Below are positions 53,591 to 63,441 of a DNA stretch of 64,000 nt, piece after piece (within the stretch, counting starts at the first letter, position 1; the number at the start of each line of letters is the position of its first letter). The position numbers and the translations under genes were made by a program. Under the pieces are notes generated by a model. The model was not told the origin of the DNA and made no database searches. It saw nothing but the letters and a program-made list of their open reading frames with translations. This DNA is from Marispirochaeta sp. (lineage in GTDB: Bacteria; Spirochaetota; Spirochaetia; JC444; Marispirochaetaceae). Where the stretch lies: positions 1,364,001-1,428,000 of the forward strand of contig NZ_OY764209.1 of NCBI RefSeq assembly GCF_963668165.1. Reading direction: 5' to 3'.

Positions 53591-55164
53591 TATTGTGATC
53601 TCCCATGTGGTCGGGCACTGACTTCGGTGGAAAAGAGTGTCTGGTACGGCCGGGGGGAAGCATCGTAGGCCACAACTGAAAAGTAGTAGAGCCTGCCGTT
53701 CTGCAGTCCGCTCACTATGAATTCAGTGGTATTACCGACATCAATCGGAGAGGGGCCTTCTTCACTGTCCTGACCAAAATAGCGTCCCGGGGCAGATCCG
53801 TAATAGATCTTGTAGCCTTCAAGGTCAGGATCGGGTACAGGGGACCATGTCAGCAGAACCGCGCCGTCCTGCGGCCTGGCACTCAGACCGGAAGGAGGCG
53901 CTGGCGGCAGATCTGGTTCATAGGTGATTGTAATATCGGACAACACGGGACTTTGCCGCTCCTTTCCATCGGGGTAGAAGGTCGCCATGAGGTGAAGATA
54001 CCGCCCTCGGGTATCGGGTGAGAATATATCACCCGGAGTAAAGGCTTTCCAGTGCTCGTTATCCGGGAGATACATAAAAGGGGAGTCTCCAAGTTGATAA
54101 TAAAAGAAGATATCCGAGTCGTCGGGGGTTTCAAAGCTGCTATCAATGCGAACCAGCCGGGAAGCCGCGAACTCAAGGTCTACAGGATTGATTAATACGG
54201 TGCCTTCCCTGTTTTCATAAGGAGCCGGCGGATCTGAATCCCGAAAAACAGAAGAAATTCTGAACTCATCCAGAAAGCCGGAAAGATTTTCTCCAATTGT
54301 GAGCTGCCTGTTTCCTGCAGAACCCAAGAATGGAAGAAAAACCGTCCCGTTTTCCCGATCCTGGTTGTTGGCGTATCTGATATCCTCAACACGGCCGTCG
54401 ATAAGGTATTCGACAAGACCTGTCCGGGAGTCGAATCTGAGCATGTGATGATGCCAGCGGCGGGGCATCAGTTCCCGCCGGCCTCTCAGTTCCAATGAGA
54501 ATGGGGCAGTGTCATGGGGGCGAAAGACAGAGTCGAAGCGCCAGGTCAGCCGGGTCCTGCTCAGCTCGCAGCGTATGGCCTGACTTTTCGGTGTTTCTCC
54601 CCATTCTCCCGGCAGGGTTACCCCCTCCCAGCTGAGAATCTTCTGGGAAGACTCGGTCTCCGCAGGATAGAGCCAGAACTCAATGGTAAAATCGCGCCAG
54701 TCTGTTCCCGGGGAAAACAGGCTGCCGGGGCCTGGAACAAGTTGAAGAATGCTGCTGGAAGAACGGTCAAACATGGCAGACCCGGAGCCGAAGACCCTGG
54801 TGTTGGATTCCGGCACAATCCCTTTTGGGGTTATTGTATAGTAGTTCTGCCTGGTCCAGAGAATTTCTCCCGGCCCGTCGCTTTTTTTTCTGACAAGCGA
54901 CGGGGATGGAGGTGCACTGTCAAAGTGAAGCAGCAGATCGGTCTCCTTGTCCCACGAATAAGCCGCGTCGACGAGCATTATATCGGAGAATCCCTGAAAA
55001 CCGCGTTCCAGCAGGAGTGTATTGTAATGCTGGAGGGGTCCCCAACCCTTTTCTCTGCCCAAAACAATTTCTTCTTCCAGGGCATACAATCCTGGAAATG
55101 TGAAAAACAGGGACAGCACAACGAGAAGCCTGGCGGATATGTTGAATCTTCGGTATCTATTCAT
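53590..55164 (-). CDS. Secreted LamG-like/fibronectin type III protein
   Basis: A 524-residue exported protein. The signal peptide is LLVVLSLFFTFPGLYA. A concanavalin/LamG-like domain (about 60-310; FTIEFWLYPAETESSQKILSWEG, WHHHMLRFDSRTGLVEYLIDGR, GFLDEFRISSVF) precedes a C-terminal FN3 domain (about 420-520; PPSGLSARPQDGAVLLTWSPVPDPDLEGYKIYYG). It probably binds glycans or surface partners. A TATAGT box (55179-55174) ends 9 nt before the ATG and there is no Shine-Dalgarno. First gene of the five-gene operon. Confidence 0.8.
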   Translation of the reverse strand: MNRYRRFNISARLLVVLSLFFTFPGLYALEEEIVLGREKGWGPLQHYNTLLLERGFQGFSDIMLVDAAYSWDKETDLLLHFDSAPPSPSLVRKKSDGPGEILWTRQNYYTITPKGIVPESNTRVFGSGSAMFDRSSSSILQLVPGPGSLFSPGTDWRDFTIEFWLYPAETESSQKILSWEGVTLPGEWGETPKSQAIRCELSRTRLTWRFDSVFRPHDTAPFSLELRGRRELMPRRWHHHMLRFDSRTGLVEYLIDGRVEDIRYANNQDRENGTVFLPFLGSAGNRQLTIGENLSGFLDEFRISSVFRDSDPPAPYENREGTVLINPVDLEFAASRLVRIDSSFETPDDSDIFFYYQLGDSPFMYLPDNEHWKAFTPGDIFSPDTRGRYLHLMATFYPDGKERQSPVLSDITITYEPDLPPAPPSGLSARPQDGAVLLTWSPVPDPDLEGYKIYYGSAPGRYFGQDSEEGPSPIDVGNTTEFIVSGLQNGRLYYFSVVAYDASPRPYQTLFSTEVSARPHGRSQ

Positions 55165-55254
55165 AGCGTTTCTACTATACCTATCGGCGATCTTGGTTGT
55201 GATACTGAAAACTTCTCCTTGCTTTTTATGTCTCTTTTCCGATAGTTATAGTAT

Positions 55255-58032
55255 ATGGGAATTGAAGTAATTCTTGTTACGCTGGCTGCCATTCTGGCGG
55301 TGTGTGTGGGCGCCTTTGGGCTCTCATTTGCTGCCGTATCCTCGGGCGTGGCGTATTTTGGGAGTGAACTCCTGGTTTCGGCGATAAATCTGTCTATTGT
55401 CTCATTATTAATCATAACCGCACTGCTTTTCATTATCTTTACGCTGTTCAGCCGACCGCGCCTGGAGCACCTTTTTTTCGGTCTCTTTGCGGCAGCCGCG
55501 ATCTTCTATTCCCTGGTCAGAACCCAACAGTTTTTCTCCCGGATTTTTGAAAGCTATGCTGCATCTCCAGGGTCTTTTCTCTATGCTCTTCTCGCAGCTA
55601 TGGGGTGTTTTCTTGCCCTTTTTCTGCTGCGGCGCTACAAACACCGAATATCAGCTCTGCCGGTACTGATTGTTTGTCTTTTCTCTATTGGCCTCGCTGC
55701 GGGGTGGATTCTGAACCGGCAGCCGGCGACTGAATACATTGAAATTGTCCACCTTGGACTCTTCGGTATATTTCTCCTCTATACTCTTGTTCGCCTGGTG
55801 TCGCTTGTCAGAGAAAAGCGGCGGGTTGCACTGCACATGCTTGGTATCCTGGCTGTCGCGGCAGCGTGCTGTAATGACTTTCTGCTGTACAGGGGGCTCA
55901 TTGCATCAGAGTATCTGCTGCCTGTCGGTTTACTGGTGTTTATTTTCCTGCACGTGCTGGTGCAGTTTATTACCATCCGGGAGGATTACGCATCTCTCCG
56001 CAATATGGACACGCGTATACAGGCGGCGGACAGGCTGAAAGATGAGTTTCTGGCAAATACAAGCCATGAGCTCAGAACCCCTATTCACGCAGTGGTTGGG
56101 CTCTCTGAATCAATGCTTCGCGGAGCTTTGGGAGACCTGACTGCCGATCAGAAATCCACTCTTTCCCTTGTTTTTTCCTCCGGGTTACGGCTGAACGCCA
56201 TGGTCAGTGATATCCTGGACTTTTCCCGAATACGGGAAGGACGGATTCATTTACAGCGAGAAGAGGTCGATGTATACCAGGCTCTGCTTGTAGTTCAGCG
56301 GATGTGCGCTCCTTTGCTGATGGGACGGCAGGTATCGCTGAAGAACAATGTTTTAGCCCACTCCTTTTTTATCTGGGGAGACGAAAGCAGGACTGAGCAG
56401 TCATTAAACAATGTTCTGCTGGCAATGATAAAGATTGTTACACATGGGACAATAGAAATCGATGCCTGGGAAGACAAGGATTTCACAGTAATAACTATTA
56501 AATCCGAAGGAATGACTCCTGCGGAGAATATAATCGAAGACCTCTTTACTGCGTATGAAAGTGAAGACATCGGACGTGTCGAGGATGAAGGATACAAAGG
56601 GGTGGGTTTGGGATTGTCCCTCTCCAGGAAACTGATAGAAGCCCAGGGAGGTAACCTTGAGTATTCGATGAAGGATGAAACCGGCCTGTTCCGGATAACC
56701 CTTCCCTCGTCCAAAGGCAAACTGGAGGAAGAAGAACAGGAGGACCTGGAAATCTCCCTCGATGCGCTGGATAATCTGGAGGCCTTGAGTGAGGACAACG
56801 CCCATCCCTCCGAGTTTTCGCTGGTGGTAGTCGATGACAATCCGGTAAATCTGCAGGTAATGAAGAACCAGCTTTCCGGAGAGGAGTTTCATATTCAGCC
56901 CTTCCTGAATGGCGAGAAAGCCCTGGCACATATTCTTGAAAACCCCCCTGACCTGGTTCTGCTGGATATTATGATGCCGGAAATTGACGGCTATACCCTG
57001 TGCCGCAGAATTCGAGAAAAGTACAGCTCTACTGACCTGCCGATTGTTCTTGTTACCGCCAAGAGTGAGGCCATGGACATGGAGGAGGGGCTTGCTGCCG
57101 GGGCCAATGACTTCCTGGCCAAGCCCTACACCCAGGAAGAACTGATGGCCCGTATTCGCACGCATCTGAATCTTGCGAAGATAAACACCATTTACAGCCG
57201 CTTTGTTCCAATGGAATTCATCGATTTTCTCGGTCATGACAATATTGCGGATATAAGGCTGGGAGATCAGGTCCAGAAAGAGATGACCGTGCTCTTTGTC
57301 GATATTCGTGCTTTTACTGCTCTCTCAGAAATCATGACCCCCCAGGAAAATTTCAAGTTTATTAACTCCTTCCTTAGCCGCCTGAGTCCGATGATTCAGG
57401 AGAACGGGGGCATAATCGACAAGTACATCGGCGACTCCATAATGGCCTTGTTCCCCAACCGGCCGGAAGACGCGATCAAGGCCGCCATCGAGATGGTTGG
57501 TCATATGGAGGTCTATAACCGGCAGCGGGCCTCCTGCGGGTATCGTCCCATCAGCATAGGCGTGGGCATACATACAGGAAACCTGATTCTGGGAATTATC
57601 GGCGACAAGGGACGTATGCAGGGAACGGTAATCTCCGACGCCGTAAACCTGGCTTCCCGTATTCAGGATGTTACCAAGCTCTACGGAGCGAACATTATCA
57701 TAAGTCAGGAATCCTTTATCAAACTGGAAAACCCCACGGACTACGGCTTCCGCTTTCTCGGCAAAGTGCGGGTAAAGGGAAAGAACAGATCCGTTTCGTT
57801 GTTTGAAATATTCGACGGCGATCAGGAAGAGATGCGGGAGTTGAAAACCAGGACAAAAACTGACTTTGAGACGGCAATTCTGCAGTTTTCCAAGCGGCAG
57901 TTCGATGAATCTTCGGACCTTTTCAAACGGATAATCGCAGCCAATTCTGATGACAGGGCGGCGCGGCTTTTTCTGGAGAAGGCGGAGGCTTTTATTGCAC
58001 AGGAAAAACGAAGGTTTCTGTTCTCGGGTTAA
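55255..58032 (+). CDS. Hybrid histidine-kinase-like / receiver / class III nucleotide cyclase, multi-pass membrane protein
   Basis: A 925-residue protein. Seven or so membrane helices fill about 1-245. HisKA has H271 in FLANTSHELRTPIHA. The ATPase domain that follows keeps GVGLGLSLSRKLIEAQGG, but its N-box is NVLLAMIKIVTHG and its G1 box is not DxGxG, so it may be inactive. A receiver has D527, D528 and phospho-acceptor D571. The C-terminal class III cyclase has metal aspartates D683 (VLFVDIRAFT) and D727 (DKYIGDS), and SDAVNLASRI. The lysine in DKYIGD favours ATP, so cAMP is the likely product. No Shine-Dalgarno precedes the ATG. Confidence 0.85.
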   Translation: MGIEVILVTLAAILAVCVGAFGLSFAAVSSGVAYFGSELLVSAINLSIVSLLIITALLFIIFTLFSRPRLEHLFFGLFAAAAIFYSLVRTQQFFSRIFESYAASPGSFLYALLAAMGCFLALFLLRRYKHRISALPVLIVCLFSIGLAAGWILNRQPATEYIEIVHLGLFGIFLLYTLVRLVSLVREKRRVALHMLGILAVAAACCNDFLLYRGLIASEYLLPVGLLVFIFLHVLVQFITIREDYASLRNMDTRIQAADRLKDEFLANTSHELRTPIHAVVGLSESMLRGALGDLTADQKSTLSLVFSSGLRLNAMVSDILDFSRIREGRIHLQREEVDVYQALLVVQRMCAPLLMGRQVSLKNNVLAHSFFIWGDESRTEQSLNNVLLAMIKIVTHGTIEIDAWEDKDFTVITIKSEGMTPAENIIEDLFTAYESEDIGRVEDEGYKGVGLGLSLSRKLIEAQGGNLEYSMKDETGLFRITLPSSKGKLEEEEQEDLEISLDALDNLEALSEDNAHPSEFSLVVVDDNPVNLQVMKNQLSGEEFHIQPFLNGEKALAHILENPPDLVLLDIMMPEIDGYTLCRRIREKYSSTDLPIVLVTAKSEAMDMEEGLAAGANDFLAKPYTQEELMARIRTHLNLAKINTIYSRFVPMEFIDFLGHDNIADIRLGDQVQKEMTVLFVDIRAFTALSEIMTPQENFKFINSFLSRLSPMIQENGGIIDKYIGDSIMALFPNRPEDAIKAAIEMVGHMEVYNRQRASCGYRPISIGVGIHTGNLILGIIGDKGRMQGTVISDAVNLASRIQDVTKLYGANIIISQESFIKLENPTDYGFRFLGKVRVKGKNRSVSLFEIFDGDQEEMRELKTRTKTDFETAILQFSKRQFDESSDLFKRIIAANSDDRAARLFLEKAEAFIAQEKRRFLFSG

Positions 58033-58206
58033 AAACGCAGAGTTACCATGTAAGAAAAGGACACAGGATGACGTTTCAAAAGTCGGGACATCGGACAGGA
58101 CTTGTAATTGAACTGTTTTTTCTGTAGTATAGCCCGCTGTGGGAGCACTGCTTCCGCCCCTGCTTGTTTGTAACAAGAATAACAACTTTCTTGCTGACTC
58201 TTGCGA

Positions 58207-58234
58207 TTGAAAAAGCAGGAAATACACTTATATT
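58207..58234 (+). promoter_or_regulatory. Possible promoter of fusA
   Basis: TTGAAA (58207-58212), a 16-bp spacer and TATATT (58229-58234), followed by a ggagagg Shine-Dalgarno and the ATG at 58254. Confidence 0.4.
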
Positions 58235-58253
58235 TGGAGAGGTAGAGTACTAT

Positions 58254-60350
58254 ATGAGCAATGATATTACCAAACTGAGGAATATCGGTATCAGCGCCCA
58301 TATCGACTCCGGAAAAACGACCCTGACCGAGCGTATCCTGTTTTACTGTAAACGGATCCACGCGATTCATGAGGTCCGGGGAAAAGACGGTGTCGGGGCG
58401 ACCATGGATTCCATGGAATTGGAACGGGAGCGGGGAATTACCATCGCTTCCGCGGCAACTAACGTTAAGTGGAAGGACACCCAGATCAACATCATCGACA
58501 CTCCGGGTCACGTTGACTTTACCATCGAGGTAGAGCGGGCACTGCGGGTTCTGGATGGAGCGATTCTGGTGCTTTGTTCTGTCGGCGGCGTTCAGTCTCA
58601 GTCGATTACAGTAGACCGCCAGATGAAGCGTTACAATGTGCCCAGGATCGCTTTTGTTAACAAGTGCGACCGTACCGGCGCAAATCCCTTCAAGGTGCGG
58701 GATCAGCTGGAGACCAAGCTGGGACATAACGCGATTATGATGCAGATCCCTATTGGGCTGGAAGACAAGCACGAGGGAGTCGTTGATCTGGTTACTATGA
58801 AGGCCTACTACTTTGAAGGCGAAGACGGTACCGAGCTTGTAGAAAGGGAAATCCCTTCAGAACTGCAGGAACTGGCTGAGGAGCGCCGGGAGATCATGCT
58901 GGACGCGGTTTCCATGTTTTCCGAAGAGCTTATGGAGGCCATGCTCGAGGAGCAGGTTACTGAAGAGCTTATCTACGATGCTATACGGATGGGAACCCTC
59001 TCTTTGGAGCTGACACCCGTATTTTTGGGATCGGCCTACAAAAACAAGGGCATTCAGCCTCTGCTGAACGCGGTGCTGAAGTACCTGCCCAATCCAACCG
59101 AGGTGGAGAACAAGGCCCTGGATCTGGACAACGACGAAGAAGAGGTTGTGCTGAAAGCGGACGACACTGCAGCACCGGTAGCTCTGGCCTTCAAACTCGA
59201 GGATGGCCAGTACGGTCAGCTTACCTACATCCGTATTTACCAGGGGATGATCAAGAAGGGAAGCGAGCTCTACAACGTGCGCAACCGCAAGAAGTTCAAG
59301 GTTGGACGGCTTATCAAGATGCACGCCGATCACATGGAGGACATCACCGAAGCCTACTGCGGCGATATCGCGGCTCTCTTTGGTGTGGACTGCGCTTCGG
59401 GAGATACCTTCTGTCATCCGGATCTGAACTACTCTATGACCTCGATGTACGTACCGAACCCGGTAATTACCCTGGCCATCCGTCCCAAGGACAAAAAAGC
59501 AGCGGACAATATGGCCAAGGCTCTGAACCGCTTTACCAAGGAAGACCCGACTTTCCGGACTTATGTTGATTCCGAATCCAACGAGACCATCATTCAGGGC
59601 ATGGGCGAGCTGCACCTGGATGTTTACATTGAGCGTATGAAGCGTGAATACAAGGCGGAGGTCGAAACCGGTGCTCCCCAGGTTGCCTACCGTGAAGCAA
59701 TCAGTCAGCGGGCGGATTTTAACTACACCCATAAGAAACAGACAGGTGGTTCGGGTCAGTATGGTAAGGTTCTTGGTTACATGGAACCCATGGATGAGGG
59801 TGAAGGTAACTACGTATTTGAAAACAAGGTAAAAGGCGGAAACATTCCCACAGAATACATCCCTGCTTGTGACAAGGGATTCCAGACTGCCATGGCGAAG
59901 GGGACTCTGATCGGATTTCCGATTGTCGGTGTCAAAATGGTTCTTGAAGACGGACAGTCTCACGCCGTTGACTCTTCGGATATGGCTTTCCAGGCTGCAG
60001 CTCTCGGTGCATTCCGAGAAGCCTATAACAAGGCAAAGCCGGTTATACTGGAACCCATCATGAAGGTTTCGGTGGAGGGGCCCACGGAATTTCAGGGGAA
60101 TATTTTTGGCTCAATCAACCAGCGGCGGGGTATAATAGTAGCATCCGTTGAAGACGGTAATTTTTGCCGGGTCGAGGCTGAAGTGCCTTTGAGTGAGATG
60201 TTCGGTTACTCCACCATCCTGCGTTCTCTGACTCAGGGAAAGGCTGAGTACACCATGGAGTTTGAAAAGTACGGACGTCTCCCATCGAGCCTTGCAGATG
60301 AACTGAGAAAAGAGTTCGAAGAAAAAAAGAAAAAAGAAGCTGGAAAATAA
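58254..60350 (+). CDS. fusA: Elongation factor G
   Basis: This 698-residue GTPase translocates the ribosome. G1 AHIDSGKTT, switch segment [22 protein letters not shown] and [10 protein letters not shown] are intact, as are the domain IV and V blocks ([47 protein letters not shown]). The [12 protein letters not shown] and [11 protein letters not shown] features point to the mitochondrial/spirochaete EFG1 type and not the usual bacterial EF-G. The start is the ATG at 58254 after ggagagg; upstream in-frame codons lack support. It lies next to a P-loop protein gene. Confidence 0.94.
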   Translation: MSNDITKLRNIGISAHIDSGKTTLTERILFYCKRIHAIHEVRGKDGVGATMDSMELERERGITIASAATNVKWKDTQINIIDTPGHVDFTIEVERALRVLDGAILVLCSVGGVQSQSITVDRQMKRYNVPRIAFVNKCDRTGANPFKVRDQLETKLGHNAIMMQIPIGLEDKHEGVVDLVTMKAYYFEGEDGTELVEREIPSELQELAEERREIMLDAVSMFSEELMEAMLEEQVTEELIYDAIRMGTLSLELTPVFLGSAYKNKGIQPLLNAVLKYLPNPTEVENKALDLDNDEEEVVLKADDTAAPVALAFKLEDGQYGQLTYIRIYQGMIKKGSELYNVRNRKKFKVGRLIKMHADHMEDITEAYCGDIAALFGVDCASGDTFCHPDLNYSMTSMYVPNPVITLAIRPKDKKAADNMAKALNRFTKEDPTFRTYVDSESNETIIQGMGELHLDVYIERMKREYKAEVETGAPQVAYREAISQRADFNYTHKKQTGGSGQYGKVLGYMEPMDEGEGNYVFENKVKGGNIPTEYIPACDKGFQTAMAKGTLIGFPIVGVKMVLEDGQSHAVDSSDMAFQAAALGAFREAYNKAKPVILEPIMKVSVEGPTEFQGNIFGSINQRRGIIVASVEDGNFCRVEAEVPLSEMFGYSTILRSLTQGKAEYTMEFEKYGRLPSSLADELRKEFEEKKKKEAGK

Positions 60351-60361
60351 GGGGGTAGGGA

Positions 60362-61066
60362 ATGGTTAAATCTGAACTGATCAAACGCAGCCCGCTCAGG
60401 GTATTTGAGAAATCGATCCACGGCGGGCTTGGTAAAGGAAATCTGGGCGTACTTGCTTCCCGTAAGGGAGTAGGTAAAACTGCCTGCCTGGTCCATATTG
60501 CAACGGACCAGCTGTTCAACGACAAGCATGTTATTCATGTTTCCTTCTCCTCCCGGGTGGACCACATTGTCAGCTGGTATGAGGATATCTTCACTGAAAT
60601 TTCCAAAATGAGGGATCTTGAAAATGCGGTTTCTGTTCATGACGAGATTGTGAAGAACCGGGTTATCATGAATTTTAATCAGGAAGGAATAAATACTGAT
60701 CAGATTCTGCGCAGCATCAGCGCCATGATTACCGACGGTAATTTTGCCGCGGATCAGGTGCTTTTTGACGGATACGACTTTGGCCAATGTACTCCGGAGG
60801 ATATCACCAAATACAAGGCTTTTGCGGAAGACCACCAGGTCGAGATCTGGTTCAGTGTTTCCCTGAATCCGGATGAGCCGTGTTTTGACGAGAAGGGATT
60901 TCCGGTTCAACTGAAGCCCTTTGTTGAAGACCTTGATGTAATTATAACCCTGGCCCACGACGGCAACCACGTTAAGCTGCGGACCGTAAAGGACCATGCA
61001 AGTTCCGAACTTGGTAAAATGCACCTGATGCTTGATCCCAAGACCATGCTTATTGCACGGGAATAA
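60362..61066 (+). CDS. RecA-like P-loop ATPase of unknown function
   Basis: A 234-residue protein with a Walker A site (LASRKGVGKTACLVH) after an N-terminal RSPLRVFEKSIHGGLGKGNLGV that resembles RecA/KaiC-like ATPase starts. DQVLFDGYDFG is a likely Walker B. The C-terminus is regular alpha/beta (VIITLAHDGNHVKLRTVKDH). It lacks further domains. Starting 11 bp after fusA, it is probably co-transcribed. Function unknown. Confidence 0.7.
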   Translation: MVKSELIKRSPLRVFEKSIHGGLGKGNLGVLASRKGVGKTACLVHIATDQLFNDKHVIHVSFSSRVDHIVSWYEDIFTEISKMRDLENAVSVHDEIVKNRVIMNFNQEGINTDQILRSISAMITDGNFAADQVLFDGYDFGQCTPEDITKYKAFAEDHQVEIWFSVSLNPDEPCFDEKGFPVQLKPFVEDLDVIITLAHDGNHVKLRTVKDHASSELGKMHLMLDPKTMLIARE

Positions 61067-61088
61067 CAGCAAATCTTGTAAACCGAGT

Positions 61089-61123
61089 AAACGACCGCCG
61101 AGCACTGTGCCTGGCGGTCGTTT
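61089..61123 (+). terminator. Rho-independent terminator after the P-loop gene
   Basis: An 11-bp perfect stem (AAACGACCGCC at 61089-61099, GGCGGTCGTTT at 61113-61123) with a 13-nt loop, running into T residues (61121-61125). The T tract also overlaps the stop codon of the convergent nth gene, so the stem could stop both transcripts. Confidence 0.85.
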
Positions 61124-61777
61124 TTATCTGTGTCGCTCAACTCCCACCTGTTTACACCATTCTGAAACAGGGCATCGGCTGCACCAGGGACTGACAGGAG
61201 TACATATTTCCTTGCCAAATGCAACCAGCAGGGTGTTAATCTCGATCCAGTACTTTTTTGGAAGGATCCTCATAAGGGCATCTTCGGTCTGTTCCGGTGA
61301 TACCGTACGGATCCATCCGGCTCTGTTGGGAATCCGGTGCACGTGGGTGTCCACACAAATGGAGGGAATACCAAAGGCAAGGCCCAGGGTCAGATTTGCT
61401 GTTTTTCTTCCAACTCCCGGCAACGCGAGGAGTTCACAGATTGAGTCAGGTACCTGCCCACAGTATTTTTCCAGGAGGATAGCGGATATCTTCAGGATTG
61501 TATCGGTTTTAGTCCGGTAAAACCCGGCCGGGTAGATAAGCTCTGCTATTGCAGATGGTGCTGTTTCTACCATTCTGGACGGATTGTCTGCGATGCTGAA
61601 GAGCCGCTCGGAAGCGGCAATGGTAACCTCATCCTTGGTACGCAAGCTGATGATGGTAGAGATCAGAACTCTGTACGGATCAGGTCCGTTGCCGGCTATT
61701 CTGGTTACCGATGGCACCTCGACTCTCCCGGCCGCCTGCCTGAGGATTGGAATAATCCTGTCCCAGGGAAGGCTCAT
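61124..61777 (-). CDS. nth: Endonuclease III (DNA glycosylase/AP lyase)
   Basis: A 217-residue base-excision repair enzyme for oxidised pyrimidines. The helix-hairpin-helix LLALPGVGRKTANLTLG carries the catalytic Lys, VDTHVHRIPNRAGW the catalytic Asp, and the C-terminal CTPVSPWCSRCPVSEWC binds the [4Fe-4S] cluster. Its ATG overlaps the ispF stop. It is the last gene of the carD operon. Confidence 0.95.
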   Translation of the reverse strand: MSLPWDRIIPILRQAAGRVEVPSVTRIAGNGPDPYRVLISTIISLRTKDEVTIAASERLFSIADNPSRMVETAPSAIAELIYPAGFYRTKTDTILKISAILLEKYCGQVPDSICELLALPGVGRKTANLTLGLAFGIPSICVDTHVHRIPNRAGWIRTVSPEQTEDALMRILPKKYWIEINTLLVAFGKEICTPVSPWCSRCPVSEWCKQVGVERHR

Positions 61778-62247
61778 AGGGGAAATAGAAGCACAACTGT
61801 GTGGACGACAACGGCCCTGCTCTCTCCGACTGCGTCGACGCTTTCGTTGGTCTTGGCTTTAATACTGACCATATCTTTGTCGATTGCCAGATCCCCGGCA
61901 AGTTGGGTGCGGATGGTCTGAATGTAGTCTTTCAGTTTCGGCTTTTCCAGTATTACAGTCGCATCAATATTTCCCAGCTTGAAGCCGGCCTGCCTGACCA
62001 TCTCCATGGTCGTCGCCAGCAGCTTACGGCTGTCGATATTCTTATAGGCTGGATCGGAGGGCGGAAAATGGGTCCCGATATCCCCCAGAGCCGCAGCTCC
62101 CAGAAGAGCGTCAATGAGGGCGTGAAGAAGTACATCGCCGTCGGAGTGTCCGTCTTCTCCAAAGGGAGCGGGCACTATTACACCCCCGATAAGCAGGGGG
62201 CGTCCCGGAACAAGGCGGTGCAGATCATAGCCCATACCGATTCTCAT
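61774..62247 (-). CDS. ispF: 2-C-methyl-D-erythritol 2,4-cyclodiphosphate synthase
   Basis: A 157-residue MEP-pathway enzyme. GMGYDLHRLVPGRPLLIGGV carries the zinc-binding Asp and His, GHSDGDVLLHALIDALLGAAALGDIGTHFP the substrate site and further ligand, and the C-terminal KAKTNE is conserved. It overlaps ispD by 4 nt and nth by 4 nt. Confidence 0.96.
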   Translation of the reverse strand: MRIGMGYDLHRLVPGRPLLIGGVIVPAPFGEDGHSDGDVLLHALIDALLGAAALGDIGTHFPPSDPAYKNIDSRKLLATTMEMVRQAGFKLGNIDATVILEKPKLKDYIQTIRTQLAGDLAIDKDMVSIKAKTNESVDAVGESRAVVVHTVVLLFPL

Positions 62248-62906
62248 GGCTTCAGATCCTCTTGGTAGGTTATCTTTCTGTTGGTTTCGTCTCCGGGGAC
62301 TGTAGCGACAGCTCCAATATAACGACCGTAAATTTCGGTGTCGTCAATATAGATTCCCCCGTCTTCGGCTGCTTTAATATGGGCCTCAAGAATATCTTCG
62401 AAGACAAATCCCTGGGGTGTCTGAATACGGTAGGTCGTTTCCCGGGAGAGGTTGTCAATGATGAACCCGTCCCTGGACAGAATCTTCATGGCGTCTACCG
62501 CTGGTACTGCCGGGGCGCAGGCCCCTGCTTCCAGGGCTCGAAGGGCAACGGCTTCCGCAATCCCCTGGCTACACCAGGGGCGGGCCCCGTCGTGAATCAA
62601 AACTACATCGGGCTTATACCTGGCCAGCGCCTGGAGCCCTGCAAGCACCGATGCCTGGCGGGAAGCTCCGCCGGAGACAAAGATGACCTCTTCTGCCCGT
62701 GGAAAATCCTGCAGGGCATTTGCGGCTTCCATTTCACCTCCCTCGGGAATTGTAACAACAAGGTTGGTAAAGATTCCCGGGTTGGAGAAGGGGCTTATAG
62801 CGTTGGATAAGACAGTGCCGGTCCCGAGGGGAAGATATTCCTTCTTCATGCTGCCGCCGAAACGCTGACTTGAACCTGCTGCGGTAACGAGGGCTGCGGC
62901 ACGCAT
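62244..62906 (-). CDS. ispD: 2-C-methyl-D-erythritol 4-phosphate cytidylyltransferase
   Basis: A 220-residue MEP-pathway enzyme that transfers CMP to MEP. The N-terminal VTAAGSSQRFGGSMKKEYLPL holds the nucleotide loop with Arg and Lys, VLIHDGARPW the central Asp, and TYRIQTPQGFVFE the C-terminal motif. It starts 9 bp after the carD stop. In this operon the isoprenoid genes follow a transcription regulator, a common spirochaete arrangement. Confidence 0.95.
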   Translation of the reverse strand: MRAAALVTAAGSSQRFGGSMKKEYLPLGTGTVLSNAISPFSNPGIFTNLVVTIPEGGEMEAANALQDFPRAEEVIFVSGGASRQASVLAGLQALARYKPDVVLIHDGARPWCSQGIAEAVALRALEAGACAPAVPAVDAMKILSRDGFIIDNLSRETTYRIQTPQGFVFEDILEAHIKAAEDGGIYIDDTEIYGRYIGAVATVPGDETNRKITYQEDLKP

Positions 62907-62915
62907 GGGAAGGGC

Positions 62916-63434
62916 TTAATCCTGGGATTCGAGTCTTGAGAAGATCAGGTTTTCGACTTCTTCCTTCCCTTTTTCGAGGGAATAGGAAATCTCGTCTACC
63001 AGCAGCTTCAGAGCACTGTCGAAGAGCTTACGCTCCAGAATGGGGAGTTCCTTAATCTTGCTGCGATGGTAGAGGGTTCGGACAACTGTCGCGATATCCA
63101 TGACACTTCCGCTTTTCAGCAGGTCGAGGTTCATCTGATAGCGCATTTTCCAGTCCGCGGTTATCGGTTCATGGTCTTCGGAGATCAGCTTAAGAGCCTT
63201 GTTTGATTCCGCTTTGGAAACAATGGCCCGTATTCCAAGCTCATCCGCTTTGTCCACCGGTATCATGACAGTCATATCAGATACCTCCAGATAGACTATG
63301 TAGTAGAGCAGCTTTTTGCCCTTGAAGTCCTTTTCTTCTATTGCGGTGATCTTTCCGACCCCCTGAAGCGGATAAACAACTTCCTGATTGACCTTATATT
63401 GAGTCGAGGTATTACCCTGTACGGCTGATTCCAT
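62916..63434 (-). CDS. CarD/CdnL-family transcription regulator
   Basis: This 172-residue protein has the N-terminal RNA-polymerase-interacting Tudor-like domain (FKVNQEVVYPLQGVGKI-like segment YKVNQEVVYPLQGVGKITAI) and a helical C-terminal domain (MRYQMNLDLLKSGSVMDIATVVRTLYHRSKIKELP) that binds promoter DNA. CarD/CdnL stabilises open complexes at rRNA and other promoters. The ATG at 63434 lies 7 nt after a near-consensus -10 box and has no Shine-Dalgarno, so it is probably leaderless. It heads the ispD-ispF-nth operon. Confidence 0.93.
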   Translation of the reverse strand: MESAVQGNTSTQYKVNQEVVYPLQGVGKITAIEEKDFKGKKLLYYIVYLEVSDMTVMIPVDKADELGIRAIVSKAESNKALKLISEDHEPITADWKMRYQMNLDLLKSGSVMDIATVVRTLYHRSKIKELPILERKLFDSALKLLVDEISYSLEKGKEEVENLIFSRLESQD

Positions 63435-63441
63435 AAGGGGT

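Noticed and set aside
58857..59963. A 368-codon open frame on the minus strand inside fusA.
   Set aside because: fusA is certain on the plus strand; the antisense frame has no recognisable domain and no start signals.
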